Assembly (NCBI GenBank): GCA_009845425.1
Contig: VXZQ01000012.1
Span: 62,001-126,000, forward strand
Length of the DNA: 64,000 nucleotides
Source of the DNA: Holophagales bacterium
GTDB lineage: Bacteria > Acidobacteriota > Thermoanaerobaculia > Multivoradales > Multivoraceae
Direction of reading: 5' to 3'
A program made the translations under genes and the position numbers. Below are positions 25,598 to 33,752 of the stretch, piece after piece (positions within the stretch are counted from its first letter, which is position 1; every line of letters starts with the position of its first letter). The notes under the pieces are model-generated. The model was not told the origin of the DNA. It searched no databases and worked only from the letters and a program-made list of their open reading frames with translations.

Positions 25598-26532
25598 AGA
25601 TCGAGGCCCAACAGCCGGTCCAGTCCAAGGGCTACTCCCGCGCAGTGCGGGAGCCCCGACTCCAGGGCCGCCAGGAACCGGGACGGCATCGGCAGTGGCG
25701 GTCGACCGGTTCCGCGGCGGCTCGCCAGGTCGCGTTCCAGGCGCTGCCGCTGCTCGGCAGGATCGCAGAGTTCGCCGTAACCGTTGGCGAGCTCGATTTC
25801 CCCGACGTAGGCCTCGAAACGCTCGGCGGTACGGGGATCGGATGCGTTCAGCCGTGCCATCGCGGCCTGGGAGGCGGGATAGCCGAAGACGACCGTGACG
25901 CGGTCGGGCGCGAACCGGGGCTCGACCCGTTCGCCGAACAGCCGCGAGAGCAGATCGTCCCGGTCGAGGCCGCCGGTGTCGACCGGTGAACGGCCGTCCG
26001 CGACGGACCGTCGCAGGGCGTGAATCGAGGCTTCGTGCGGGTCGATTCCGGCGTGGCGCTGCATGAGATCGGCGTAACTGTTGTACGTCGCCGGTTTCAG
26101 GCGGCGCGAACGGGCGAGAAGGGTCTCGATCAGGGCCGCGACTTCCCTCATCAGCCGGTGCACGTCCCATCCCACGCGATACCACTCGAGAATCGTGAAC
26201 TCGGGGTTGTGCCAGCGGCCGCGCTCGCCGCCACGGAACGCCTTGCACACCTGGTAGATCGAACCGGAACCCGCGGCGAGCAGGCGTTTCATCGCCAATT
26301 CCGGCGAAGTCTGGAGGTACATCCGCCGGCACTCGACGCCCGGCGCGTCGACCCGGGAGCTCATGGGTTCCAGGTGCAGGTCGGGCGTGGTCTCGGCGGA
26401 CAGGAGCGGGGTTTCGACCTCGAGCACCCCTCGCTCGGTGAAGAAAGCGCGCAGTTCGGCCAGCATTGCCGCGCGTCGTTTCAGGGCGGCCAGCCCGGCA
26501 GTGGGCCGCCACTCCGCGGCTTCGCCCGTCAC
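25546..26532 (-). CDS. epmA: EF-P--(R)-beta-lysine ligase, EpmA/GenX/PoxA-like
   Basis: 328 residues, close to the 325 of E. coli EpmA. It is a truncated class II lysyl-tRNA synthetase catalytic core without the anticodon-binding domain: motif 1 near RAFFTERGVLEVETPLL, motif 2 YLQTSPELAMKRLL...FRGGERGRWHNPEFTILEWYR, and motif 3 CAGVALGLDRLLGL. It activates beta-lysine and attaches it to Lys34 of EF-P. I chose the GTG at 26532, with AGGCGG about 5 bases upstream and 7 bases after the efp stop; longer frames run into efp. The direct efp-epmA adjacency supports the role. EpmB, the lysine 2,3-aminomutase that makes the substrate, is not in this window. Confidence 0.92.
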   Translation of the reverse strand: MTGEAAEWRPTAGLAALKRRAAMLAELRAFFTERGVLEVETPLLSAETTPDLHLEPMSSRVDAPGVECRRMYLQTSPELAMKRLLAAGSGSIYQVCKAFRGGERGRWHNPEFTILEWYRVGWDVHRLMREVAALIETLLARSRRLKPATYNSYADLMQRHAGIDPHEASIHALRRSVADGRSPVDTGGLDRDDLLSRLFGERVEPRFAPDRVTVVFGYPASQAAMARLNASDPRTAERFEAYVGEIELANGYGELCDPAEQRQRLERDLASRRGTGRPPLPMPSRFLAALESGLPHCAGVALGLDRLLGLDLQAGSIDELIAFPVERA

Positions 26533-26539
26533 CGTCCGC

Positions 26540-27109
26540 CTAGGTCTTGCCGCGGGAAACGTACTCGCCGGTGCGGGTGTCGACCCGGATGGACTCGCCT
26601 GTCTGGATGAAGAGCGGCACCTTGACGACCGCACCGGTCTCGAGCTTTGCCGGCTTGTTGCCGCCGCTGGAGGTGTCCCCCTTGAGCCCGGGGTCCGTTT
26701 CAACCACCTCCCGGGTCACGAAGTTCGGCGCCGCGACGAGGATCGGATGGCCGTTCCAGAGCGTCACGCTGCAGATGTCCTCCTCCTTGATCCACTGCTC
26801 GGCGCCGCCCAGGGCCGCGGCGTCGGCCTCGACCTGGTCGTAGGTGTCGGGGTTCATGAAGAACCAGTGCTCGCCGTCGGTGTAGAGGTACTGCATTGAG
26901 GTCTCGATGACGTCGGCGCCTTCGAGCAGGTCGCCCGGCTTGTAAGTCTTCTCGTTAACCCGTCCGTTGAGGAGGTTGCGCATCTTGACCCGGGTGAACG
27001 CCTGGCCCTTGCCGGGCTTGATGAAATCGCACGAGATGATCACGTTCGGCTCGCCGCTCTCGAGCACCTTGAGTCCGGTGCGGACCTGGTTCATGTTGTA
27101 GCTGGCCAT
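26540..27109 (-). CDS. efp: Translation elongation factor P
   Basis: 189 residues, the standard length, with the KOW-like N-terminal domain, then two OB domains ending [16 protein letters not shown] binds the ribosome between the P and E sites and relieves stalling at polyproline. The modification loop reads KPGKGQAF with Lys at position 34, exactly the residue beta-lysylated in E. coli, and the ligase gene epmA follows after 7 bases. Together this is good evidence for the EpmA-type, not rhamnose-type, EF-P system. The 166-base region upstream is shared divergently with the DTGSG-repeat protein and contains the palindrome GGTGAaacTCACC (27171-27183). Confidence 0.96.
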   Translation of the reverse strand: MASYNMNQVRTGLKVLESGEPNVIISCDFIKPGKGQAFTRVKMRNLLNGRVNEKTYKPGDLLEGADVIETSMQYLYTDGEHWFFMNPDTYDQVEADAAALGGAEQWIKEEDICSVTLWNGHPILVAAPNFVTREVVETDPGLKGDTSSGGNKPAKLETGAVVKVPLFIQTGESIRVDTRTGEYVSRGKT

Positions 27110-27275
27110 CGGTGCCGAACGCCCCTCAGTCGACGCTTCCCGTTGCGGCGAACCCTAGCAGCAGGCCGCCGGTGAAACTCACCGCCTCCTGCCTGCGTTG
27201 TAAGGCGGTAAGGGCGGCAGATCCCGGTCCTTCCGGGCCGCGACGGAAGCCCTGCCCCGAACCTGGGAGAGCGCC

Positions 27276-28481
27276 ATGACCAACCAGCCTTCGATTCCCG
27301 CTCCGGATTCCAACGCTTCAAGCGGTCGTGGGGAGCCGCGATTCACGCTTTGCGGGCTGGCGGTCGCCTCGCTGGTCGGAGCGACCCTTCTTTCGGCGCC
27401 GGCATTCGCCGAGTTTGACGAGAGCCACCGCTTCGACGCCCGTTCGCTGGAGGTCACCAACCTGATTGGCAGAGTCGACATCGGGCAGGCGACCGGCGAC
27501 GAGTTCGAGGTCGAGGTCGCCGTGCGCGGCGACGACGGTGTGCGGCGCAACATCAACATCGAGCAGGAACGCGGTTCCCGCGCCCGGCTGGACGTCGTCT
27601 TTCCGGTCGATGACGAGCGCCGCTTCGTGTATCCCGAGTTCAGCCGCCGGCGGGCTCAGCTCTGGTTCCGCGAGGGTCGATCCAGCAGCCTGCTGGGGGA
27701 GATCCTGCGGGCCGTCTCGGGCCGCCGGATCCGGATCCAGCGGAGCGGCAGCGGCATGGAGGTCTGGGCCGACTTGACGATCCGCGTGCCGGCGGGCGCG
27801 ACGCTGACGCTCGAGCACGGTGCCGGCGACGTGGAAATCCGGGACGTCGTCGCGGATCTGGACGTCGACGTGAAGGCCGGCATGGCCGAAGCGGCCGGCC
27901 TTGACGGCGACGTGAAGATCAACGTCGGCAGTGGCGGACTGGCGGTGCGGGACGTGCGCGGCCGACTGGTCATGGACACGGGAAGCGGCGGCGCAAGTCT
28001 CGATGGCTTTGAGGGTTCGGCGCTCTCGATCGACACCGGAAGCGGCTCGGTCGTGGTGACGGAGGTGGCCGCCGAGGCGATCGACATCGACACCGGCAGC
28101 GGCGGGGTTACGGTGGACGGCCTGGAAGCCGAACGCTTCTTGATCGACACCGGAAGCGGCAGCGTGCGAGTCGAGTCCGCCGGCGCCGACTCCGCGGTGA
28201 TCGACACGGGCAGCGGCAGAGTGCACCTGGCCCTCGAGCGGATGGGCGACGGCAGGTTCGAGATCGACACCGGCTCAGGCGGCATCGTCATGCTGGTTCC
28301 GGAGGATCTGTCGGCCCGGTTCGACATCGACATCGGAAGTGGCGGCATCGATGTCGACGTGCCGATCGCGAAGACGCTGCACAAGTCGCGGGGCGAGATG
28401 CGGTTCATTGCCGGCGACGGCGATGCGAGCGTGATCCTCGACACGGGCTCGGGAAGCGTCCGCGTCGCGAACGTGAACTGA
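27276..28481 (+). CDS. Secreted DUF4097-like beta-repeat protein with DTGSG repeats
   Basis: 401 residues. A hydrophobic signal-like segment lies at about 28-48 (LAVASLVGATLLSAPAFA), after an unusual 25-residue hydrophilic start. The rest is predicted all-beta. From about residue 225 to the end the motif (I/M/L)-D-T-G-S-G-(S/G/R) recurs every 18-25 residues: seven exact DTGSG copies plus one DIGSG and one NVGSG. Adjacent copies alternate with short hydrophobic strands (VVVTEV, VTVDGL, VRVESA), like a right-handed beta-helix or the head-GIN/DUF4097 adhesin fold. The DTG triplet recalls aspartic proteases but is a repeat here, not a catalytic pair. A GGGAGAG Shine-Dalgarno lies 6 bases before the ATG. 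It is probably a periplasmic or surface protein of unknown function. Confidence 0.8.
   Translation: MTNQPSIPAPDSNASSGRGEPRFTLCGLAVASLVGATLLSAPAFAEFDESHRFDARSLEVTNLIGRVDIGQATGDEFEVEVAVRGDDGVRRNINIEQERGSRARLDVVFPVDDERRFVYPEFSRRRAQLWFREGRSSSLLGEILRAVSGRRIRIQRSGSGMEVWADLTIRVPAGATLTLEHGAGDVEIRDVVADLDVDVKAGMAEAAGLDGDVKINVGSGGLAVRDVRGRLVMDTGSGGASLDGFEGSALSIDTGSGSVVVTEVAAEAIDIDTGSGGVTVDGLEAERFLIDTGSGSVRVESAGADSAVIDTGSGRVHLALERMGDGRFEIDTGSGGIVMLVPEDLSARFDIDIGSGGIDVDVPIAKTLHKSRGEMRFIAGDGDASVILDTGSGSVRVANVN
27970..28470 (+). repeat. Coding repeats for DTGSG motif
   Basis: Units close to ATCGACACCGGAAGCGGC recur about every 55-75 bases (for example near 28028, 28087, 28144, 28201 and 28261). They encode successive beta-strand turns of the DUF4097-like protein and have diverged at third positions. 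Confidence 0.75.
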
Positions 28482-28487
28482 CCGACG

Positions 28488-28964
28488 TCAGCGCGCGGCG
28501 GCCATCGCGCACACGATCCGCCACTCCCGTTCGGTCACTGGCTGGACGGAGAGCCGCTGGCCCCGGCGGAGCAGGGCCATTCCCTCCAGGTCGGGCCGCT
28601 GGCGTAGCTCGGCCAGGGTGACGGGCTCGTCGAACTTGCACTCGAACTCGATGTCGACGAGGTACCACCGGGGATTCTCGGGGTCCGACTTCGAATCGTA
28701 GTGAGAGTCGTCCGGGTCGAACTGGGTCGGATCCGGATAGGACTCGCTGCACACCCGGGCCAGGCCGACGACGGCCGTCGGCTTGGCGTTCGAGTGGTAG
28801 TAGAGGACGCCGTCGCCGATCCGCATCCGGTCCCGCATCAGGTTGCGGGCCTGGTAGTTGCGCACGCCGTCCCAGTACGTCTTGCCGTCGCGCTCGAGGT
28901 CGTCGATCGAGTACTCGCCCGGCTCGCTCTTCATCAGCCAGTACTGGAGGGGTTCGTCGGTCAT
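28488..28964 (-). CDS. EVE domain-containing protein
   Basis: 158 residues forming a single EVE (PUA-like) domain: YWLMKSEPGEYSIDDL at the N-terminus, the WDGVRNYQARNLMRDRMRIGD core, and YYHSNAKPTAVVGLARV. EVE domains, as in human THYN1, bind modified bases in DNA or RNA and occur in many bacteria as standalone proteins of unknown cellular role, sometimes near restriction systems. No defence gene is adjacent here. GGAG lies 6 bases before the ATG. It starts 25 bases after the arginase stop on the same strand, so the two may be co-transcribed. Confidence 0.92.
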   Translation of the reverse strand: MTDEPLQYWLMKSEPGEYSIDDLERDGKTYWDGVRNYQARNLMRDRMRIGDGVLYYHSNAKPTAVVGLARVCSESYPDPTQFDPDDSHYDSKSDPENPRWYLVDIEFECKFDEPVTLAELRQRPDLEGMALLRRGQRLSVQPVTEREWRIVCAMAAAR

Positions 28965-28989
28965 GGTGGTCTCCTGGTCGTTGGACGCG

Positions 28990-29895
28990 CTACAGGATGC
29001 TGCGTCCGAAGAGGGAACTGAGCAGGCCGAGGGCGAGCTTCGCGGTCTGATTGCGCGTGTCGAGAATGGGGTTCACTTCGACGACGTCGACGGAACCCAG
29101 ACCGCCGTGTTCGGCGATCAGTTCCATCAGCAGGTGCCCCTCGCGGTAACTCAGGCCTCCGGGCGCCTGGGTACCCACGCCCGGCGCTTCCCGCGGATCG
29201 ATCGAGTCCATGTCCAGGCTGACGTGGAGCCGGTCCACGTGCCCCAGGCGTTCGAGGGCTTCGTTTGCGAGGGGAGCCAGACCTCGCTCGTCGATCTGGC
29301 GCATCGTGAAGACGGTGACGCCGGCCCGGTGGATCAGCGCCTGCTCGCCCGGGTCGAGGTCGCGGACTCCGAACAGGACGACATCCTTCGGCCGGAGCTT
29401 GGCGCCTGGGCGACCGGCATCGACCAGTTCCGGCGCGCCGTAGCCGCAGAGCGCCGCCAGCGGCATGCCGTGGAGATTGCCGGTCGGGGAAGTCTCGGGC
29501 GTGTTGAAATCGCCGTGTGCGTCGATCCACAGAACGCCGGTGCGGTGTTCGTGCGAGACGCCGCCCACGGTGCCCACGGCGATCGAGTGATCGCCGCCCA
29601 GGACCAGCGGCAGCGCGCCGTCGGCCACGGCTTGTCTGCTTGCCTCGTAGATGCGCTCGCAGGCGTCGACAACCGGCCGGAGGAAGCCCAGGCCGGGTTC
29701 CTCCGGCAGGGAGTCGCGCTCGACGGTCTCGATGTTGCCGCGGTCTTCCACGCCGTAGCCGAGGCCCAGGAGGGCCGACTTCAGACCGGCGTAGCGGAGC
29801 GCGGTGGGACCCAGGTCCACGCCGCGGCGCGCCTGCCCGAGATCGAGCGGCGCGCCGACGATCCGGATCGTGGTCCTGGTGGCGGGAGTGGACAT
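28990..29895 (-). CDS. rocF: Arginase
   Basis: 301 residues; hydrolyses arginine to ornithine and urea with a binuclear manganese centre. All family metal motifs are present: GGDHSIAVGTV, the RocF-type DAHGDFNTPETSPTGNLHGMPLA and SLDMDSIDPREAPGVG, with a final glutamate-containing VEVNPILD. The overall length and motifs match Bacillus RocF more than agmatinase or formimidoglutamase. I chose the ATG at 29895; a TAACTT hexamer ends 7 bases upstream, so a leaderless mRNA is plausible, while an ATG at 29919 would overlap the divergent lepA promoter. The palindrome at 29901-29917 lies immediately upstream and contains this hexamer. No arginine catabolism genes flank it. Confidence 0.95.
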   Translation of the reverse strand: MSTPATRTTIRIVGAPLDLGQARRGVDLGPTALRYAGLKSALLGLGYGVEDRGNIETVERDSLPEEPGLGFLRPVVDACERIYEASRQAVADGALPLVLGGDHSIAVGTVGGVSHEHRTGVLWIDAHGDFNTPETSPTGNLHGMPLAALCGYGAPELVDAGRPGAKLRPKDVVLFGVRDLDPGEQALIHRAGVTVFTMRQIDERGLAPLANEALERLGHVDRLHVSLDMDSIDPREAPGVGTQAPGGLSYREGHLLMELIAEHGGLGSVDVVEVNPILDTRNQTAKLALGLLSSLFGRSIL

Positions 29896-29900
29896 GGGTG

Positions 29901-29917
29901 GGAAGTTAGCAACTTCC
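29901..29917. promoter_or_regulatory. Palindromic operator candidate between arginase and lepA
   Basis: GGAAGTT-AGC-AACTTCC is a perfect 7-3-7 inverted repeat in the 40-base spacer between divergent starts. It covers the TAACTT hexamer before arginase and abuts TAGGAT (29919-29924), 11 bases before the lepA ATG. Confidence 0.5.
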
Positions 29918-29935
29918 ATAGGATGCGGATCGGCC

Positions 29936-31726
29936 ATGTCCGTCCGCAACTTCTGCATCATCGCGCACATCGACCACGGCAAGTCGACGCTCGCCGATCG
30001 CCTGATCCAGCACTGCGGCGCGGTCGGGGACCGGGAGTTTCGCGACCAGATCCTCGACTCGATGGACATCGAGCGTGAGCGGGGGATCACGATCAAGAGC
30101 AACACGGTGACCCTGCGGCACCAGGACGCGGAGGGCCGGCCCTGCCGCCTGAACCTGATCGACACGCCTGGCCATGTCGACTTCTCGCACGAGGTGCGCC
30201 GTTCGCTCATGTCGTGCGAGGGGGCGCTGCTTCTGATCGACGCGTCCCAGGGCGTGGAGGCGCAGACGGTGGCGAATCTCTACCTCGCGCTGGAGTACGA
30301 CCTGACCGTGATCCCGGTGATCAACAAGATCGACCTGCCCTCTGCCGACGTGGACCGGGTGCGCGAGGAGATCGAGAGCGACCTGGGCCTGGACCCGTTC
30401 GAGGCGGTGCTGTGCTCGGCCAAGACGGGCGAGGGCGTTGAGGACGTGCTCGACGCGATCGTGGAGCGGCTGCCGCCGCCGGAGGGCGATGGCTCGGCGC
30501 CGTTGCAGGCGCTGGTCTTCGATGCCCAGTACGACCCGTACCGTGGCGTCGTCATGCTGGTGCGGGTGCGCCAGGGCACTCTCCGGCCGAAGCAGAAGAT
30601 CCGCCTGATGCACACCGGCAGCGAGCACGAAGTGGAGGAGATCGGGACCCTGCTGCTCAAGCGGAGACAGCGCGAGGAGCTGGAAGCCGGCGCCGTGGGC
30701 TACGTCATCGCCGGGATCCGGAAGATCTCCGAGATCGACATCGGCGACACGATCACGAGCGCTCCGGATGGGGCCGCGGAGCCCATTCCGGGCTACCGTG
30801 AGGCGAAGCCGGTCGTCTTCTCGTCGATCTATCCCGTCTCGAGTCACGACTACGAGGATCTGACGCGCGCGCTCGAAAAGCTGGCGCTGAACGACGCCTC
30901 GCTCACATACGAGAAGGATTCGTCGTCGGCGCTCGGGTTCGGTTTCCGTTGCGGCTTCCTCGGTCTGCTGCATCTGGACGTCGTTCAGGAACGCCTGGAG
31001 CGGGAGTATGGGCTGTCGCTCGTGCTGTCGGCACCCTCGGTGCGGTATCGCGTGGAGATGTCGGACGGCGCGGAGCGGCTGATCGACAACCCGGCCGCCT
31101 ACCCGGACCCCTCCGAGATCGAGGGTGTCGCCGAGCCCTACATCAAGGCCTCCATCATGCTCCCGGAGCGCTACCTCGGGGCTGTCATGGAACTCTGCCT
31201 GGAGCGTCGCGGCGGCAAGACGAACATCCACTACCTGGCCGTGGGTCGGGTCGAGCTGACCTGCGAACTGCCGCTGGCCGAGGTGCTGTTCGACTTCTAC
31301 GACAAGCTGAAGACGGTGACGCAGGGCTACGGCTCGTTCGACTACGAACTGATCGGACTGCGGCCGACCGACCTGGTCAAGGTCGACATCCTGGTCAACG
31401 GCGAACGGGTCGACGCGCTGTCCCAACTCGTTCATCGGGACAAGGCGCGACGGCGGGCGCTCCGCTACTGCGAGCGGCTCAAGGACACGATTCCCCGCCA
31501 GCAATTCAAGATCGCGATTCAGGGCGCGATCGGCGGCCAGATCATCGCCCGCACGACGATCAGCGCGTTCCGCAAGGACGTCACCGCCAAGTGCTACGGC
31601 GGCGACATCACCCGCAAGCGGAAGCTTCTCGAGAAGCAGCGCGAGGGCAAGAAGCGGATGAAGCGCGTCGGCTCAGTCGACATCCCGCAGGAGGCGTTCG
31701 TGTCCGTGTTGCGCAGCGACGGCTAG
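29936..31726 (+). CDS. lepA: Elongation factor 4 (LepA), ribosome back-translocating GTPase
   Basis: 596 residues, the normal length. Translation GTPase motifs appear in order: G1 AHIDHGKSTLADRL, the switch region RERGITIKSN, G3 DTPGHVDFSHEV, G4 NKIDLPSAD and G5 CSAKTGEGV. The LepA-specific C-terminal half follows, with GFRCGFLGLLHLDV, the CTD RRKLLEKQREGKKRMKRVG-type lysine-rich helix and VDIPQEAF near the end. LepA acts on elongating or initiating ribosomes under ionic stress. The ATG at 29936 was chosen from the conserved MSVRNFCIIAHIDHGKS start. It is divergent from arginase over a 40-base palindrome-containing spacer, and its stop lies 3 bases from the convergent DUF3604 gene. Confidence 0.97.
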   Translation: MSVRNFCIIAHIDHGKSTLADRLIQHCGAVGDREFRDQILDSMDIERERGITIKSNTVTLRHQDAEGRPCRLNLIDTPGHVDFSHEVRRSLMSCEGALLLIDASQGVEAQTVANLYLALEYDLTVIPVINKIDLPSADVDRVREEIESDLGLDPFEAVLCSAKTGEGVEDVLDAIVERLPPPEGDGSAPLQALVFDAQYDPYRGVVMLVRVRQGTLRPKQKIRLMHTGSEHEVEEIGTLLLKRRQREELEAGAVGYVIAGIRKISEIDIGDTITSAPDGAAEPIPGYREAKPVVFSSIYPVSSHDYEDLTRALEKLALNDASLTYEKDSSSALGFGFRCGFLGLLHLDVVQERLEREYGLSLVLSAPSVRYRVEMSDGAERLIDNPAAYPDPSEIEGVAEPYIKASIMLPERYLGAVMELCLERRGGKTNIHYLAVGRVELTCELPLAEVLFDFYDKLKTVTQGYGSFDYELIGLRPTDLVKVDILVNGERVDALSQLVHRDKARRRALRYCERLKDTIPRQQFKIAIQGAIGGQIIARTTISAFRKDVTAKCYGGDITRKRKLLEKQREGKKRMKRVGSVDIPQEAFVSVLRSDG

Positions 31727-31729
31727 TAC

Positions 31730-33655
31730 CTACTCCGGCGTGTACCAGATCGGCGACGACCATGCGCGTTCCTGGATCGTCGGCGAGACGTCGTAGCGGG
31801 GCTCAACGCCGGAGCGGATAGCGTCCCAGGTCGACCAGCGGCAGGTCGGGTTCTCGAGAACGCGGACGTAGTAGAAGGCGCGCTTCGATGCGTCGAAGTC
31901 GGGGTCCGTCCAGACCGCCTGCAGGCTGTCCGCTCCGGAGTCGTCGCTGATCTGGCAGGTGGCGAGGTCGACGGTGGCGCCGTTGTCGGGGCAGCGGTGC
32001 GCGGCCGGGTCGACCTCGGCGCCGTCCGAGCAGGCGACGTCGTAGACCATCTCGGCGCCCTGGCCGTCGCTCGACCATCCCTTGACCACCTGCACGCGGT
32101 CGAGCGGCGCGGCCATCGAATCCCTCATCGCCATGACGGCGAAGGTCGGCGCTTCGCCGATGTCGGCAGCCAGCAGGTCGCCGCCCATGGGCACGCCTTC
32201 GGCGTAGGCCCTGGTCAGGAACTCGGCATCGTCGAGGTCGTCGTCCGTGAAGGCGCCGGCGAAGAAGCGGACCATCATGCGCGGTCCGGACGTGCCGAAC
32301 GTCTCCTTGTTGCGCATCGCGTCGAAGATCGCCTCGCGGGTGTTTTCCTCGGCCCAGACGCCGGCCAGGCCGGAGGCGCCCCAAGTGTAGTAGTAGGTGT
32401 CGCGGAAGGTCCGGCCCGAGCCGTCGTCGGTACGCATTGCCGCGTCCGACTGCTGGGCCGCGTCGCCCAGGGTCTGGTTGGCGCCGGTGCCGGGCACCGA
32501 ACCCCGAAGCTGGGGGGTGGCGTCGAGGAGCCCGACCTTGGACCAGTAGTCGTCCTCCCGGAAGGCGCCGCCGGAGACGTGGGTGTCGCTGGCGCCGATG
32601 ATGCCCAGCTTGTACGGATTCGTCAGACCGCCGTCGGCGAGACGGATGCCGCGGAGCAGGGCGTCACGGACGTAGCTGCCTTCCGGTTGGCTGATGATCG
32701 TCGTCGCGATCTTGTACGGCATGATCTCGAAGTCGGCCCACTCGTCGTTGGGCGACAGTGCCGGATGCGTGTCCGACGTGCCCTTGACCTGGGTGATCTC
32801 GACGAGCGGCTCGTTGCGCATCCGCACGTCGACGTAGTTCTCGTCGAGAGCGTCGCCGTAGAACTGCTCCATCTCGAACATGCGGCCGCCGGAACCGTTC
32901 GGGTTGTGCGGAATGGCGAGCGCGTCCATGCCGAGATCCCGCCAGCCGTCCATCGCCGCCCAGAGATCCTCGGGGTTCTGGGAGTCGATCCGGCTGAACG
33001 GAGCGTCGGGGGCGTCGGATCCGCGAAAGACCACGTTGCGGTGCAGGTTGTCCCGCTCGTAGCCGGACGAAGTGAACTCGTAGCCGATGAAGGCCGTGAA
33101 GTTCCCTGGGTCGTTGTGTGCTTCGGCCGCCTCGATGATCTTGGACCAGGCATCCCGGACGACCCCCATGTCGAGATGGTCGTCCTCGCCCTTCCGGGCG
33201 CCCAGGTAGGGACTCATGCCGACGAAGATTCCGCGGCGCTCGTCGGCCTCTTCCGCGGCGCGCATGTCGGCTGCGACCGGGTGGTTGTACGCGGGCGAAC
33301 CTTCTTCCGTCATCGCCGGCAGCATCCCCAGGTACATGCCGTGGTCGGTCACGCCCTGAAAGTCGAGCGGCCGGTCGAGCTTCATGTCGAAGCCGGCTGG
33401 GTGCTTGATCGTGCCGCCCTTGGCGAACTCGTAGGCGTCGTTCGGATCCGTCGTCGTGCCGAAGATGAACGCGTCGAACGAATAGCGGGTGTGGACGTGC
33501 AGGTCCCCGAAGTAGGCGTTCTTCGTCGGGTTGGGGCCTTCCGTCGTCGCGGTTGTCGCCTCGCCTCCGTCGTCGGCGTCCTCGCCGGGAGCACAGGCGG
33601 CGATCAGGAACACGGAGAACGCGGCCAGCGCCGCGCCCGTCGTCAGCTTCTTCAT
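31730..33655 (-). CDS. DUF3604 domain lipoprotein (PHP-like predicted hydrolase)
   Basis: 641 residues from the ATG at 33655, which has a strong AGGAG 7 bases upstream. A lipoprotein signal ends at Cys21 (VFLIAAC), so it is membrane-anchored in the periplasm. From about residue 45 the DUF3604 pattern appears: NAYFGDLHVHTRYSFDAF, FQGVTDHGMYLG, FIGYEFTSSGYERDNLHRNV, LAIPHNPNGSGG and ASDTHVSGGAFR. The LHVHTRYS and THG/DTH histidines resemble metal ligands of the PHP phosphoesterase fold. The family's biochemistry is unproven. It is divergent from a second, longer DUF3604 protein, with 97 bases between starts. Confidence 0.9.
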   Translation of the reverse strand: MKKLTTGAALAAFSVFLIAACAPGEDADDGGEATTATTEGPNPTKNAYFGDLHVHTRYSFDAFIFGTTTDPNDAYEFAKGGTIKHPAGFDMKLDRPLDFQGVTDHGMYLGMLPAMTEEGSPAYNHPVAADMRAAEEADERRGIFVGMSPYLGARKGEDDHLDMGVVRDAWSKIIEAAEAHNDPGNFTAFIGYEFTSSGYERDNLHRNVVFRGSDAPDAPFSRIDSQNPEDLWAAMDGWRDLGMDALAIPHNPNGSGGRMFEMEQFYGDALDENYVDVRMRNEPLVEITQVKGTSDTHPALSPNDEWADFEIMPYKIATTIISQPEGSYVRDALLRGIRLADGGLTNPYKLGIIGASDTHVSGGAFREDDYWSKVGLLDATPQLRGSVPGTGANQTLGDAAQQSDAAMRTDDGSGRTFRDTYYYTWGASGLAGVWAEENTREAIFDAMRNKETFGTSGPRMMVRFFAGAFTDDDLDDAEFLTRAYAEGVPMGGDLLAADIGEAPTFAVMAMRDSMAAPLDRVQVVKGWSSDGQGAEMVYDVACSDGAEVDPAAHRCPDNGATVDLATCQISDDSGADSLQAVWTDPDFDASKRAFYYVRVLENPTCRWSTWDAIRSGVEPRYDVSPTIQERAWSSPIWYTPE

Positions 33656-33694
33656 CGGCTTCTCCTCAAGAGCGGAATCGCGGCAGTCTACTAT

Positions 33695-33708
33695 TGGCGG
33701 TTCCGCCA
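33695..33708. promoter_or_regulatory. Inverted repeat between divergent DUF3604 genes
   Basis: TGGCGG-TT-CCGCCA is a perfect 6-2-6 palindrome in the 97-base shared promoter region, next to a possible plus-strand TACTAT -10 box (33689-33694). It may bind a regulator common to both genes. Confidence 0.35.
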
Positions 33709-33752
33709 GCAGTGCTTGAGGTCCTGGTTGGGGTCGTGAAGGGAGGTTGCAT

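Noticed and set aside
27970..28470. Retropepsin-like aspartic protease from DTG motifs
   Set aside because: DTGSG occurs at least seven times at regular spacing in a beta-repeat protein. It is a structural repeat, and the protease fold's flanking sequence is missing.
27970..28470. CRISPR-like repeat array
   Set aside because: The repeats are in frame, diverged at third codon positions, and encode a protein motif. There are no unique spacers of constant length and no cas genes.
29906..31504. Minus-strand open frame of 532 codons
   Set aside because: It lies opposite lepA, a universally conserved gene. No start signal and no domain are visible.
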